A DNA stretch of 64,000 nt, from contig JTDE01022195.1 in assembly GCA_014338405.1 (NCBI GenBank), forward strand, positions 3,189 through 67,188. The letters are read 5' to 3'. Below the pieces are notes generated by a model that worked only from the letters and a program-made list of their open reading frames with translations, did no database searches and was not told where the DNA came from. The stretch comes from Paragonimus skrjabini miyazakii (Eukaryota > Platyhelminthes > Trematoda > Plagiorchiida > Troglotrematidae). The position numbers and the translations under genes were made by a program. This document shows, one piece after another, positions 12,801 to 24,719 of the stretch. Every line of letters begins with the position of its first letter. The stretch's first letter is position 1.

Positions 12801-15800
12801 TGGACTAACCACTTGCGTGTTTTCATTTCAGAAATAAGATTTTATACTGTTAACTGTTCGAGACCCCTGGCAGCGTGTGCATACAGGGCTGAAAAGGTCA
12901 TTTCTCTGTAGAAATGTCTAAAACTCATCAAAGAAAAGAATCTCAAGATGCAGACTTTTAGAACGGGCAATGATAGTTCGTTAATCTTTGCTGTTTGCTT
13001 GAGGCGATGAAGAACGCATTACTTTAAACTCTCCGTAATAGTTTCCTTTAAAATTAGTTGCATGATCATATCGTATCATTTTTTTTATTCGGTCATGTTT
13101 GTGCAATCGGTAACATACCCAATTTCATGTCGTTTGGACGTAAAATAGTCTATAATCAGCTGAATAAACCCGCGAATTGACCATGATCTAGAAACACCAT
13201 TCCATAATAATGCATAGTGCCTCACTTGAGACTAATCAATAAGTAATGCATGCCGTTGTTGATTGTTCTGCTTGTTATCCGTTCCTTCACAATTTTTCAC
13301 AGGCGCAACCGATCCTTCATCTAGTAGCCNNNNNNNNNNNNNNNNNNNNNNNNNNNNNNNNNNNNNNNNNNNNNNNNNNNNNNNNNNNNNNNNNNNNNNN
13401 NNNNNNNNNNNNNNNNNNNNNNNNNNNNNTGTTTAGGTTCTCCTCGATTATATTTATCATCTACGTAGATGGACCTAATTTTTTGTTCAACAGGTCCGTC
13501 TATCTGTACCCGCGACATTTAACAATTCTTCCCTTAATCGATCAGTTCATGTGATCCGGATCTTCCTGCCTCTAATTTGAGCAGATATTGGGCACTACAA
13601 TCATAATACGCTTTTTGTTTGCGCACTTACTGTTCTACTTGCAGTTAGACGTTAGCGTGTTTCATACATTTAGGCTGTAACTAATTGGTTAAACCTAGCT
13701 TTGATCAATGATCCAAACTAGTATGTTTTTAACAACGTGGAATACAGTTCGTTTTTATTTGTTGGCGGGTTTAAGAGTACCCTAATTGATTTTAATGATA
13801 AACTCTGTTACATACAGTGCTTTCTCGATGCTAAAACACCCACCTATCTGCAAAACCTTGGAATTCCTTACTGGCCCATTGTCTGAAAGTAGTATTTTTG
13901 AGATGCGGAATCATACTAACCAAGCATATAGCTTGATTATCACTGCTGTCACAGTTTTCACGTGCGACTTTTCGATTTTGAAATACTCGTTTGTACAACT
14001 CATAATTACTTAACAAGATAGTTCTGGTACTTCTCAACGGTGCTCTCTCTTTTCATCATGTCTCTGACTTAGTGCGCAGTTTGGTACGAAGTCGTTACTA
14101 TTGTTTCTAACACCTAACCAGCAGCTAATGTTGCATTTGCTCGTGGTTTTCATCTGCAAGTTTTAAAATAACGATACGCTCCCCCTTGACTGTCCGAGAT
14201 GAACTGGCGTTTATTGTTGGACTGGATGGGAAAATCATTCAACCATCTTCTGTTTATTATCAACGGATTGTTTCCTCGACCGTTGATTCTGTCAATATCA
14301 GCATCAAATGATGAATTCGATCTGCAAGTTACATGTGCTATTACAGCATATTGATCATTCTGCATTCGATTTAACAGTTTTGTATTCAACCTCTATAAAT
14401 CTTACTTTTCAAGACCGTTTTCAAAGCTCCAAATATGTCTGAAGTTATAGTAGTACTGTTACAGACAATCAATAACAAATATTTTGTGTTTGTTCCCTTC
14501 ATTTTTTGCAGAATCATAGACCGAGCAGATGTGCATGTGGCTGTGACTCACAAATCCGTTTCTCGTCTACACCCACTCGGGGACTCACATAAGACAGACA
14601 GAGAACGAAAAGCTCGAGCAAATATCTATCGTGGATTGGGACTGTTTGGACTCTCGTTGCTAGAAAAAGGCAGTATGACTGTAATGGAAAATCCGAAGCT
14701 TCTACATGAGTGTATACAGACGAGCACAAACTTACATCCAGGTTGGTTAGCCATGTTTTTGTGTTGTCTGAATTTCCTATATATTTGTAAATGCAACGTG
14801 CCGACAGGCTTATAGCATAAATTTGAGTAGCTTACGTTGGTTATTATGTTCGAATGTGTTCGCCAAGATCATCTTTATCGTCATTTACACATGATGTGCA
14901 ATCAGTCACGAACAACTGAATGCGACTGGCTGATTAACATGACGAAATTTCAACTCCAATCATTAAATATCTGGCAAGTGATTGTCCGTGTGCTGTACTG
15001 AAGTAGAAACTCGCTCGCAAGTACCACAATCAAGTGCACGTTATGTATACTTGAACTAAGGCTGCACAGCGCTGTTTCATACCAATGGCAACGCCAGTCA
15101 TCAGAGAGTGGCTCACGTGACTGCACCTTCACCTCCTTGCCCACATGCAAAATGTTTATGAATTTCATAAACTAAACGGTCAAGCTCACATGGCAGATGT
15201 TTCCTGCGACAGTTATCTGCCTTCAGAGGGCCACCTTTGCTTCAAGCACTGTTGGGAATATAGTGTCGTTCAACAGCTGAGAAATGACTTTGTTTCGCTA
15301 TGAAAGTTCGCGATGAGTTTGTATGCGAGTAGTCCAAATTCTGCTCTTAGGCAACAGTTGGATGTCCCTTAGACATCTGAGATTAAGAAAATTGACCTTA
15401 ACCTGACTGAAGATTCACTCACCTTAAATAAATAAAACTTTATTGTCACTGTTATTATTGTTTTATCTTTACTATTCTCTCCGATATTTTAAAAGCTGAA
15501 CAAATGATGTTCATCATGTTTGTGAAGGGATGAACAGCGGATTTCGAGCAACACTACACTTTTTCCTGCCTGAGTCATCCGTAACGTGTTCCCATTCCTG
15601 TTACGATTAACGCTTAACCACAATTTCCTTTGCATAAAATTGTTGTCATACTGACGTAAAGCGCGCTACCGAAAAAGGGCATATGCCCAGATAAGCAGCA
15701 CAACAATAACTGTGTTAAATTGACTCTGTTTCACCTTCAGCATAACTGAACTAGCAGTGAATTAATTGCACGCTGACGTCCCCGAAACTGTTCACCACCA

Positions 15801-18800
15801 TAATCTTAAAAATTGTCAGCGCTAAATCGGAAGTGTTGTACAAAGCTGTTCACGTTAAGCGTTAGTTTGCGCCATGAGCCAGCATGTACTCGACTTTAAT
15901 TGGTGTACGAAAGAATTACACTCGACCACGATCGATTGGATCTCAGATATACCTAAAACTATGTTGATCACCTAGCTAGAGTGAGACACTTATCTAGTCC
16001 ACCATGTCCTGACTCATTCCACATACGATTAGAACCGGAAGGTTCAAAAAATTTATAAGAACAAGGAATGTCACATACTCATGCATTGTGCATTGGACCG
16101 GGATGTCTGCTTCGAATAGATCTGTCGCATAGTCCATCTACCGTCGTATCTCTAGCATCCACAGATCAGGCTACTCGATATCACCGGTTGACTTTGTGTA
16201 CCACTAACGTGATGTTAAACTCATCAGCAAGATGTTCTGCTGTTTGTCAACCCTACTTGGTCATATTTCAAAGCTATTCTGTGTTTCTAACGTTCGCTTT
16301 TGGTTAGCCGAAGAGTTTGGATCCATGTTTCAACTAAGGTTGGGACAGTTTTTACGTCGTCTGGTGTCTGACGTCAACGTTGATGAGCCTACCTCCCTCA
16401 CTCTGACCTCAGAAAGTGATTCTCAGAAGAAACTATTCCCAATGACCGCAAACGGAGAGTCGGCTTCTGTTGAGACTTATGTAAATATGTTGGCCACGTG
16501 CCCTACCACCTATGACGCCGCCGCCTTGGTGTTTCGCCTCACCTCGTATGGTCTCAGCCAAGCTAGTCAATATTATACTATGGATGAACACTGCTCAGAC
16601 GCCGTTGTGATAGGCCAGAATCTGAGCAAAGCTTACAGACTGATGGCGACCTTCGAACTAAATGAATCACGTCAGGTAAATAGTATTTGTAAACACATTA
16701 TTCTCCCAAACATTTTCGCATTTATTCGTTTTCACCAGAAAGTTGAGAACCATTCAAAGCACTTACGACGCTTGAAAAGTTTATGGTACAACAGTTAAAC
16801 AAACTTTTGTGAGGGAGCATTGTCTGAATAACACCAAAATTACTACCTCATCTGTATATGCTCGAACAATATTCCATTCTTTCTCCCCTTTCTTACATAC
16901 ATACGAATCAATAATCAACTGGATAGACTTTTGACTGCGAACAGACAAAATGATAGAAATTATCCAGTCGTCAATAATTACTTGCTTCTGGAGGCGAAGA
17001 AACGAGATAAGCAATCAAATTGGGGATGATAAACTATTAATAGGCAGATCAATAATCTGTTCAAATTTCGTACGTACATTATTCGATTAACGAGTGAAGT
17101 GAATCAATACTGTAGTATATTTATTGAGAGGAAGAACGAGAGTGCGCTAGTAACTGTTTATTAGCGAGTACCCTTAGCACTAGTCACGATTCGGTCAATT
17201 GGTTTGTTCTCAGTTGGGGCCTTTTCTTTGGAGACTATGCACTCCTCTGATTGAAGCGTGTTTCTCCGGTTTGAGTTTCAATTTACAGTACATGTTGATT
17301 TGCACTGACAAACTAAAGTTGAAGGTAAGAAAATGAGGAAAATAACGCGAATTCAATATTAAAAAGATGACAGATTAAAAAAGAACGATCATTACTAATT
17401 AGCTCCTGTACAGTAGATTGCGAAGGGAGTGCTAAGTTTATTTACTTCCGGGCACATAACGGTGTTTAGCTAGCGCCTCGGAAGAAGCTACATCACGTCT
17501 GTTCACATTCTGACAACCAATGCAGAGGGCCTTCGTGGGTTCTATCGTATGACCAGATTCGATCAAGTATTTTGTTATGGAACTCCTGATTGTTTCATTT
17601 TTGGCATTGTGGCGTCACTTTGTGATAATATCTGAAATGCGAGAGTATGGTTTTCTGACTGTTACTCAATCATACATTCTACGTAACTATTTTGGTTTGC
17701 ATTTTTTAGTGGGGATTTTGGAAGCAGATCAGGTCATTGATAAATAGTTCTAAGGTTGGCTTAAATCATCATCATCATCATAGACAGCATTATATCAGTG
17801 GTCCACATTAATGCTTAACTGCCACAACAGTTGACTTAAACGCGATAGTTTTCTGAGGACCTTTCTTGGAGAATGAATAACTGGACGGATGACCGTTTTA
17901 GAAGCAAATTTTCGAAATATCTTCGACGACACGTGATGTTCCCGCAGCCGCAAATTACCTGTTTGAAGGGATTTTAAAGCGTTCTGCTCGATAATGCATG
18001 CATCACTAATGGGTGGTCAACGGATTTGCCCGTTGTTTTATTGTCACAAGCAACAGACCTTATATAAAGCTGATCAGACCTCCTCTCTCCTTCTCTTTTC
18101 AAGGATGGTGGGGAAAGGTTGACATCAGAACTGACAAAACTTCTCCAGACGATCTGGAAGACTGAAGAGGTGCCTCGTGATTGGTGTTTATCAACAGTAA
18201 TTCCCATTTTCAAACAGGTGACCCGAAGTCAATGTAACAACCACAGACGCATCAGTTTGGTGTCTGTTGGGTCCAAGTTACTCTCTGGCCCCATTTTACG
18301 TCGGCTCACTAAGCCCAGAGGAAGTCGGATACGCTAAGAATAGGCAGGATTCCGATCCGGTCGAGGTTGCGTTGATCATATTTTTACCTTACGACGAATC
18401 TTGGAACATCGGCACTCTTAAGAGCAGCCTACGGTCTTGGTCTTTTTGGATCTAAAGGCTGCCTTCGATTCAGTTCCTCGTAACGTTCTTTGGAGCTGCC
18501 TTCACCGCAAGGGAGTACCAGAGAAATACGTGAATCTACTGAGATCACTGTATGCTCACTCTGCAAGCAGGGTGAGAGTTTATGGACAACTGTCTCGGGC
18601 GTTCATCACTTCTGGTGGTGTTCGTCGGGAGTGTTCGATTTCTCTCTTCTTGTTCATTGTTGTTGTGGTCAATATTCCAAAAAGTGGGCTTGAGGAGTCT
18701 AGTGAGTTTGGTGTTGAGCTTCTTCCTGGCGCTAGATTGACCGATCTGGAGTATGCGGACGACATTGTCTTAGTTAGCCCCTCTGCCGGAAACTTGCAGC

Positions 18801-21800
18801 CCATGTTGGACAAGGTGAGTGACCGGGCTGGTTTGTATGGAATGCGCTTCGCAAATTCAAAGTGCTGCTTCAAGACTGGGGCACTTCAACTCCTACTTTT
18901 TTCATTGCAGGTAACCCGCTTGAGGCTGTGGTCAGTTTCACATACTTGGGTAGCACTATCTCGTCAGCCTGTAATATTGCTGATGAGATATCAGCGAGGA
19001 TTGCAAAGGCACGAGCTGCCTTTGCCAAACTGCGTCATCTGTGGCTTCGAAAAGACGTCCGGCCGTCGCTGAAAGGAAGGGTATATAATGCCTGTGTGCG
19101 TTCCATTTTGCTTCATGGTTCGGAAACGTGGCCTGTTCACGAAGAAGATATCAACAGGCTTGGTGTGTTTGACCATCGTTGTCTCCGCCAATTGGCCCAT
19201 ATTAAGTGGACTGATCGCGTGAGCAATGTGGCAGTTCGCCGGCGCGTATTCCGGAACGCTCGGGATGCGCGATCGGTTGGTTGGGTCACGTACTCTGTAT
19301 GTCATCTAATCGTTTATCGTACCGGGCATTATACGCTGAGGCCATCAACAGTTGGGTGAAACCACATGGTGGTCATGCAACAATGTGATCACGAAATATG
19401 AAGACCCTGACTATTCTATTGCGCAAAGTGGGTAAGTGTTGCCTGCCTAGCTGAGGTCCTCATGATCACTCAAACCGCTGGTTAGAGACGCTATCTGAGA
19501 ACGCGATGTGTAACAGTCAGTGGCGTACCTGTATCGATAACATTTCTAGTTCTTCCGCTTAGTCTTGTTTTAATAATTTTCAACCTTCTTAATAGCGTTT
19601 TCTTATAGGATATTCCACGTCACTGTTGAGGTGAGCGGCGGCCCGAGCCACAGTACCTTTTGGTCAGGCTCATGGCTGCTATGATGATAATGATGATGAA
19701 AGCTGAAATATAGCCTAAGTTAGTTTACTTTTCACCTTGCGCTTGCCGCAGGTGGATTGCACTGACTTCGAATGCTTCCAATTTGCCTAATGCTAAACGA
19801 CAGCATTTAAATAGTCCAAGCTAAAATCTGTGATCAGTGATGTTGCCATGAGGTCGCCTGCACTTTCGTTTGATCTCAAATGTAGCTTGTAGTGTTTGAT
19901 TCCGAACGCTTGTGTCTTCAACCTCGGATGTTATCTCCCCAGTCTTACGAGCACTGTTTGTGAACACTACATTTTTTATACTACAATTATATGTTATGAT
20001 TCCCACTTCTTTTGTTCGGTCTATCATCTTCCCTGCTCTGTATTGTGACAGTGTTGCATACACAAACGTCGAATAGACTTACTGGATCGACTTCTGCGAC
20101 CGTTAAGTCAGAAACATTATCAACTTCTGTGTCGCCAGTTGATGTTTGAACTGGCTGGAGCATTGACAACCCTACGGGACTTGAAACATCAGGCTTATGA
20201 GCATGTAAGTTAGGATGTTCTCAACTCACGTGACGTCTTGTTTATTCCTTGTCTTAACCATACACATTTCTTTTACCAACTTTTATTTTGGTGACTTTAT
20301 TTGGTAGTTGTTGCTGTGACTTGAAAATAATGCCACGCTGCTACCAGTTTCGCGAGTGACCTATCGATCTGCCTCTGTTAGCAGCGGTATATGCTTGATT
20401 ACCCGTCTGGCGTGCATCTGTCTCAGCCTAATGGAATGTTCTTTGATTAGTTTGCCTATTCAGTTAGTGAATTACGAACCAGTCATTTGTAGCAAATTTG
20501 CTTTGTTAAATAGACCACTCTCTAACTCTGCGAAATCTTTTTGGTTTCACATCAATCATTTGATTTACCAATTCATTGTGGGCAGGTCAGTCTCATTTCG
20601 TCCAAACCCAAACAAATGAGATAAGCTGACAGGAAATGCAATTAAGCTTTCATCTGTTCTTCTGTTAAGCCTAAAAGTAGATAGTAACGATAGCGGCAAT
20701 GTCAGAGCTTTGGCTCCGTTAGATGGGTGTCTTTGTCGTTGGACTGACACGGTTTCACATTTGACGGGAAAAACCTCCAAGTTCAAAATTCCATTGGTAC
20801 GAATGCTTAAAATGGAATGCTTCACGATTGTTTTAAGTCACCATTGCTCTGTTTGTCCTTGTTCACATTCATCAGGCCGGGTTAATCTGAACGAGACTAG
20901 AATGACGATAACCCTTAGTTTGTCCACTGAAAATTCTCCCATCTTGTCTAAATTCTTTACCTATGCACCGATCCACCGGATGCTGTCATCTACCTTTACT
21001 GTGTGACCTTGCCGAGAAGGGCCTGCAAAAACCGAACATTGGGTAATACTGATTTGAGAGCAACACGGGCATTAAAACGATGTCGTGTGTGTGAGTAGGT
21101 TTTCTCGAGACCGGATTACAAACTGGAAGTTTATCTGGCCTTGTCAACGGCATAGTGATGCAGGCAGTCATAGCTTCGTGAACCGATGGCAGTGCACGTG
21201 TATCGAGTGGAAGCAGCTGTCATACTAGCAGTAGTGATTGTGTGAACACGGACAACGAACCAGTAGACAAGGATGATACATTTCGTGAGGCTTTTGCTTA
21301 AGGACAAATTATCGCATGAATACAGCTGATACGTGCCGATCGGTCGTAAACGTGACTAGTATGCAAATATGGATAACGGTTCTTAGTTAAACTGATGAAT
21401 CTACAAGTGGATCCGGACTGAGAGTGTCACTCACAACCAAACTCATGGCGACTAAAAATTGGCAATCACTTGTTTAGTCGTACTTATCACCCACCATGTG
21501 AACGCTCTGCCTGCTTACCACTTCAGTTAAAACCCTTGTTTTTTCGCGTGCTAGTCACAAGTTTACTAATGCTTCCTTACTTAGTGGACCGGCCGAAGGG
21601 CTTATCTGAATGCAACGACCGTGGGTGGTGTTCGATTTGAAACAAGCAAAATCCTCGAAATTCAATACAAACTATATACATAGCTCAGTTGTTTCAATGG
21701 AGTCCCTGACTTCAGCCTAACTGAGAAGTTCCTCATCGCGGGGTTATCGACTGGAGTAAACAGGGCAGTAACTGTATCTCCTATCGGAACGATCGAACAA

Positions 21801-24692
21801 TCTGAACACTACTCACGCAAGGTTGCGGTTGAGTGTTTAGGTATGATTGATCGGTCACGCCTAGTGTGAGGTTACTGATGTTGTGGTTACCAGACTAGTC
21901 TCACAAACTCGAGGGTCAGAGTTCAAATTCCACCTCGGACAAGGGTATGTACTACTGGTGGGCTCTGATAAAAGCGAAACTTGGGTCTAGTACTTCCTTA
22001 AGAAGTAGGCCGGCCGCAAGGCTTGTCTGAATGCAAGGACTGTGATGGAATATAGGTAATGTTCAATTTGAAAAACAGTTCTGCTTTATGCTCATAGGAT
22101 AGTGCCTCACTATTTACGCACCCCTACGCGGTCAGTAGTGCGACTTACAACCCATATGCTTACCGTTGATGTAAACCTGTGAAATGAATTGCCATAGTAA
22201 TTTATGTTATGTCATCACCCCATGTAAACAGACATTTTATCCTGTCCGATTAGGACATCAAAAGACAGGACTTGGTCCTGAGAGCTGTGTTACATTCCGG
22301 GCCAGTTACAGGCTACTGGCTTTTCCGTCCACTATTGTGTCAGTAACGCAGATGTCAGATACAGTTACACAGCATTGTTGCATTGCCGTGAGGAGAACGA
22401 ATGTAAAGTGGAGACTGCAGACGACGACAAGCAGGTAGGTACGACTGTGCGGTGGGACGGTAAACTGCGCACTTATATCACGCAAGCGTGAGCAGGTTAT
22501 GATATGACCTCTATGTCACGATTCCTAGTATGAACATAGTTTGTGGCGAAACTGTTAGGGAAATTGGTGTGCATGTGTGTTGTTGTACAGTATGCTCTGT
22601 GGTCACAGACAGTGCACATTGGCCGTCTGAACTGGACTACACCTATCCACACTGCTTTTGTTTTAATTTAGTACAGTTTCGACTTTTAAGTGTATTATGC
22701 AAAGCACTTCATCTGCAACACAAGTTCAGGTGTACTTAACAGAAAACCTAGTTCGTCAAACCCTTGAATATCATGTGTGCTACATTGGTCTTGGGCGTGT
22801 CCAACCAAGGCTTTGGCTCACAGTCTGCTGCCCTTTCAGTTGCGCCATCTGTAAGTGCTGCAGACGTTCAGGGGCACAGTACCATGGAGATCGCATGTGA
22901 GTGGGCCCCTTCTTTGTGGATCAGAAATTGTGTCGGAGTCTTCTCTGTTTGAAGTAGGTTGTACGTTTTGTTAGTTCAGCCGTGGTCACGATGGGTGATC
23001 AACGCTCCATCTACCAGGATTCCACAGGTTTAGCTAGCGGATATATTCTTAATTATTTCTCGTTCCTTATCTGGTCATTTGAGAAATTCTTGTTGATTAC
23101 AGACGAATTATGTCACTGTTCGGCTGCATATGGAAAATTGTTGAGAATACGCATTTTCCCTTTATGGCTTCACACATGTGTTTTGCACCCTAGCTCCGTG
23201 ATGCGCACTCCGAACGCAATCCGCATTATGCGCGTAAGGCAAACGCACTCGCACGGCGGACTCTAACTGTCTATCAGCAATTTCTGGCTACCTTCCCTCG
23301 ATCTGGTTCGCAGTCCTTCAGTACTGAAGCGCTTTCTGAAGATGAGCTTCGGCTGGTTATGGTGAGTACAACTCTAAACTGATTAAGCACCGATCACCAT
23401 ACTTTGCTTTGTGTATCCCAACTGAAGAGATAAAGCTCAACCCCGTTCACCAATCTTGACTAATGACTGTATTGTTCAACGTTGTTACAAAAACAACACA
23501 CTAGTTATAAACAGCTGGATACATTCGAGAATCAAGGACATTCCGCTATCATCACAAAGTGCAATACATTGGTGTTTGAAACTAACTGCTAACTGCTATA
23601 CAATGATGAATCGGAAACGGCCTACGTTTGAAAATGACATTTAGGTTGAATGTGAGTTAACAACTAAAAACCATCATTTCGAAGCTCAAACATTATACAG
23701 AACTTCCATTGAAAATAAGGGGTTACTGAGGTTTTCACCACCCCAACCCATAAATTGTTATTAATAAACAGACATTTCACTCAAACAATGTCTATATCTA
23801 TGCCGATGAACCCGCTACGCCATCATCCCTTCTAGCGTCTACAGTCACAGACTATGTGAGGGTCATTAGACGTTCAGCCTAGAAGTAACCAACCTACTGC
23901 TAATTCATCCTCATCGATGTCAATTCAGCAACGTTCTATCAGACTATTAGTTGACAACCTCAATGAAATGTCCATCTGTCTACAATTAGACATTTTTGAT
24001 GACCGATTGACCAAACTCGTCTGATCCTCCATATCTGCCTCACAATTTCACAGGTGCGAGCCGACTGATATCATTCGGCACACGCTACTGAACGTGAACA
24101 GTGGTGGTAAAATATTTTAAGGTGGTTTACATCCTTTACTCTGAATGGCTTTGTTTCTGTGCTATGAAGTGAGTTCGCTCTCATTACATTTAGCTCGTAG
24201 AGGGGTGGAAAGATGAGTTTTGTTGCGTCATTTGCTCTCTTCTTACTTAGGTCACTAGCTTCATGGTAGTGTGTGTTGCCTGATTGTTGTGGTGGACAGC
24301 TACTTGCTCGAACCAACTAACTGCAGGTTGTTTGGCTGATAGATTGGAACAACTTGTTCCCTCCGTAGAATCTGTTAAATATTGTCCATCTGAGAAATAC
24401 TTCTGGATTTTACCGTTGTGCTCTTCCCATTTGTTGTATCCAGTTAGCCCATTTCTATTCTGCCCGTCTGCACTCCAAAATGATTCCGGCCAATCGTACG
24501 GAGCGAATTAGCAATGTGACTAAAGCGTTCAATCAGTACAACTACGTAGTTTCATTGGTTGATTCGCACTTACGTCGACATCCAACCAGTAACATTGGAC
24601 AAGCTGAAGAAGTGAACATCGCACGTGAAATGGTCAGTCTATTACCTATCAAACTGAACCGACTTGCTCGTGGAGAACATTTAAATGATTGA
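9498..24692 (+). CDS. KIFBP: KIF1-binding protein orthologue, 8 exons
   Basis: KIFBP is a cytosolic TPR-like helical protein that binds kinesin motor domains (KIF1 family, KIF15 and others) and blocks their attachment to microtubules. Exons are 9498-9837, 9881-10305, 12318-12667, 14512-14741, 16308-16675, 20052-20204, 23194-23361 and 24444-24692. All joins are GT-AG and in phase, giving about 760 residues against 621 in human KIFBP. Blocks recalled from the human protein appear in the right order: LLAQ-AYQ, EWATNAAALSNYY, the HKRRID / LCRQLMFELA segment, LRDAHSE and the terminal EMVSLLP-KLNR. The N-terminal third is divergent and accounts for much of the extra length. The start is the first ATG after an in-frame TGA at 9489; an upstream 5' UTR exon is possible. 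Introns carry TEs and the N gap. No AATAAA was noticed just after the stop. Family assignment is firm; exon 1 limits less so. Confidence 0.92.
9881..10305 (+). CDS. KIFBP: KIFBP exon 2 (residues 114-255)
   Basis: The acceptor is a T-rich tract ending TTTTTTTTACAG. The donor is CTCAG|GTAAGT, phase 0. The exon ends in IFLLAQ, corresponding to the YLAQ of the central TPR-like repeat of KIFBP. Confidence 0.88.
12318..12667 (+). CDS. KIFBP: KIFBP exon 3 (residues 256-372)
   Basis: Begins AYQLADE after TTACCAG and contains DPVEWATNAAALSNYY, the most conserved block of the family. The donor GC|GTAAGT leaves phase 2, completed by the first base of exon 4. Confidence 0.92.
13330..13429. other. assembly gap (100 N)
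   Basis: Exactly 100 N, the usual placeholder for a scaffold gap of unknown size. It lies in KIFBP intron 3. Open frames across it are artefacts. Confidence 0.99.
14512..14741 (+). CDS. KIFBP: KIFBP exon 4 (residues 372-449)
   Basis: The acceptor is ATTTTTTGCAG. The exon holds RERKARANIYRGLGLFGLSL, matching the 'QRKGEIARCWIKYCL' helix of KIFBP. The donor G|GTTGGT is weak, but its phase (1) fits the next acceptor exactly. Confidence 0.88.
16308..16675 (+). CDS. KIFBP: KIFBP exon 5 (residues 449-571)
   Basis: Starts AEEFGSMFQLR once the split GCC codon is joined. Its second half (YDAAALVFRLTSYGLSQASQ ... AYRLMATFELNESRQ) aligns with the family's 'EARELFLLGQHY ... LFKVLAFFETD' segment. The donor is CAG|GTAAAT, phase 0. 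Confidence 0.9.
17764..17831 (-). repeat. RTE-type LINE 3' tail, family B copy 2 (antisense)
   Basis: The reverse complement reads TGTGGCAGTTAAGCATTAATG ... CACTGATATAATGCTGTCTATG followed by four ATG units. This is the extreme 3' end of the family at 36585-36857. It sits antisense in KIFBP intron 5 and is strongly 5'-truncated. Confidence 0.75.
18095..19705 (+). mobile_element. RTE-type LINE, 5'-truncated, dead (family A copy 1)
   Basis: This is the reverse transcriptase half of an RTE-clade LINE inserted in KIFBP intron 5 in gene sense. Seen in order: KDGGERLTSELTKLLQ, VPRDWCLSTVIPIFKQ, a decayed 'AGFR-GRGCVDHIFTLR' area, VFLDLKAAFDSVPRNVLW, then LEYADDIVLVS with the catalytic YADD box, FTYLGSTIS, ARAAFAKLRHLW and FDHRCLRQLAHIKW. 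Similarity runs to about 19545. A short 3' UTR (GGATATTCCACGTCACTGTTG...) and an ATGATGATAATGATGATGA tail follow. At least four stops or frameshifts lie between 18330 and 19400. The endonuclease half is absent. Confidence 0.9.
20052..20204 (+). CDS. KIFBP: KIFBP exon 6 (residues 572-622)
   Basis: A 51-codon exon, too short and too interrupted by other frames to stand out alone. After GTGACAG it reads CCIHKRRIDLLDRLL ... YQLLCRQLMFELAGAL ... LRDLKHQAYEH. The block aligns gap-free with the human 'CKMHKRRIAMLEPL ... RQIQFEIAHAYYDMMDLK' segment. The donor is CAT|GTAAGT, phase 0. Confidence 0.93.
21580..22090 (+). repeat. SINE fragments (two partial copies)
   Basis: At 21900-22060 there is a tRNA-like B-box relic (GAGTTCAAATTCC) followed by a body also found at 29160-29300 and 57560-57690 (GCGAAACT--GTCTAGTGCTTC-like). 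The CCGGCC(G)AAGGCTT-TCTGAATGCAA block then occurs here at about 22010 and again at 21592. Both lie in KIFBP intron 6. The family appears tRNA-derived; copies are too diverged to give exact ends. Confidence 0.6.
23194..23361 (+). CDS. KIFBP: KIFBP exon 7 (residues 623-678)
   Basis: The acceptor is GCACCCTAG. The exon reads LRDAHSERNPHYARKANALA ... TVYQQFLATFP ... LSEDELRLVM, then the donor ATG|GTGAGT, phase 0. It matches the family's 'LRDPDSHIVKKINNLNKSALKYYQLFLDS ... DVLRPAM' block. Confidence 0.93.
24444..24692 (+). CDS. KIFBP: KIFBP exon 8, C-terminus (residues 679-760)
   Basis: The acceptor is GTATCCAG. The exon reads LAHFYSARLHSKM ... FNQYNYVVSLVDSHL ... EVNIAREMVSLLPIKLNRL and stops at TGA 24690-24692. 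The terminal block is the conserved KIFBP C-terminus. The exon begins 12 codons before the first internal ATG; alignment with the family supports those codons. Confidence 0.93.
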   Translation, partial: LAHFYSARLHSKMIPANRTERISNVTKAFNQYNYVVSLVDSHLRRHPTSNIGQAEEVNIAREMVSLLPIKLNRLARGEHLND

Positions 24693-24719
24693 CTGATTCG
24701 CACAGAAACCATCATCGCT

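Noticed and set aside
13246..13554. Frames across 13246-13554 on both strands
   Set aside because: They are open only because the 100-N gap carries no stops.
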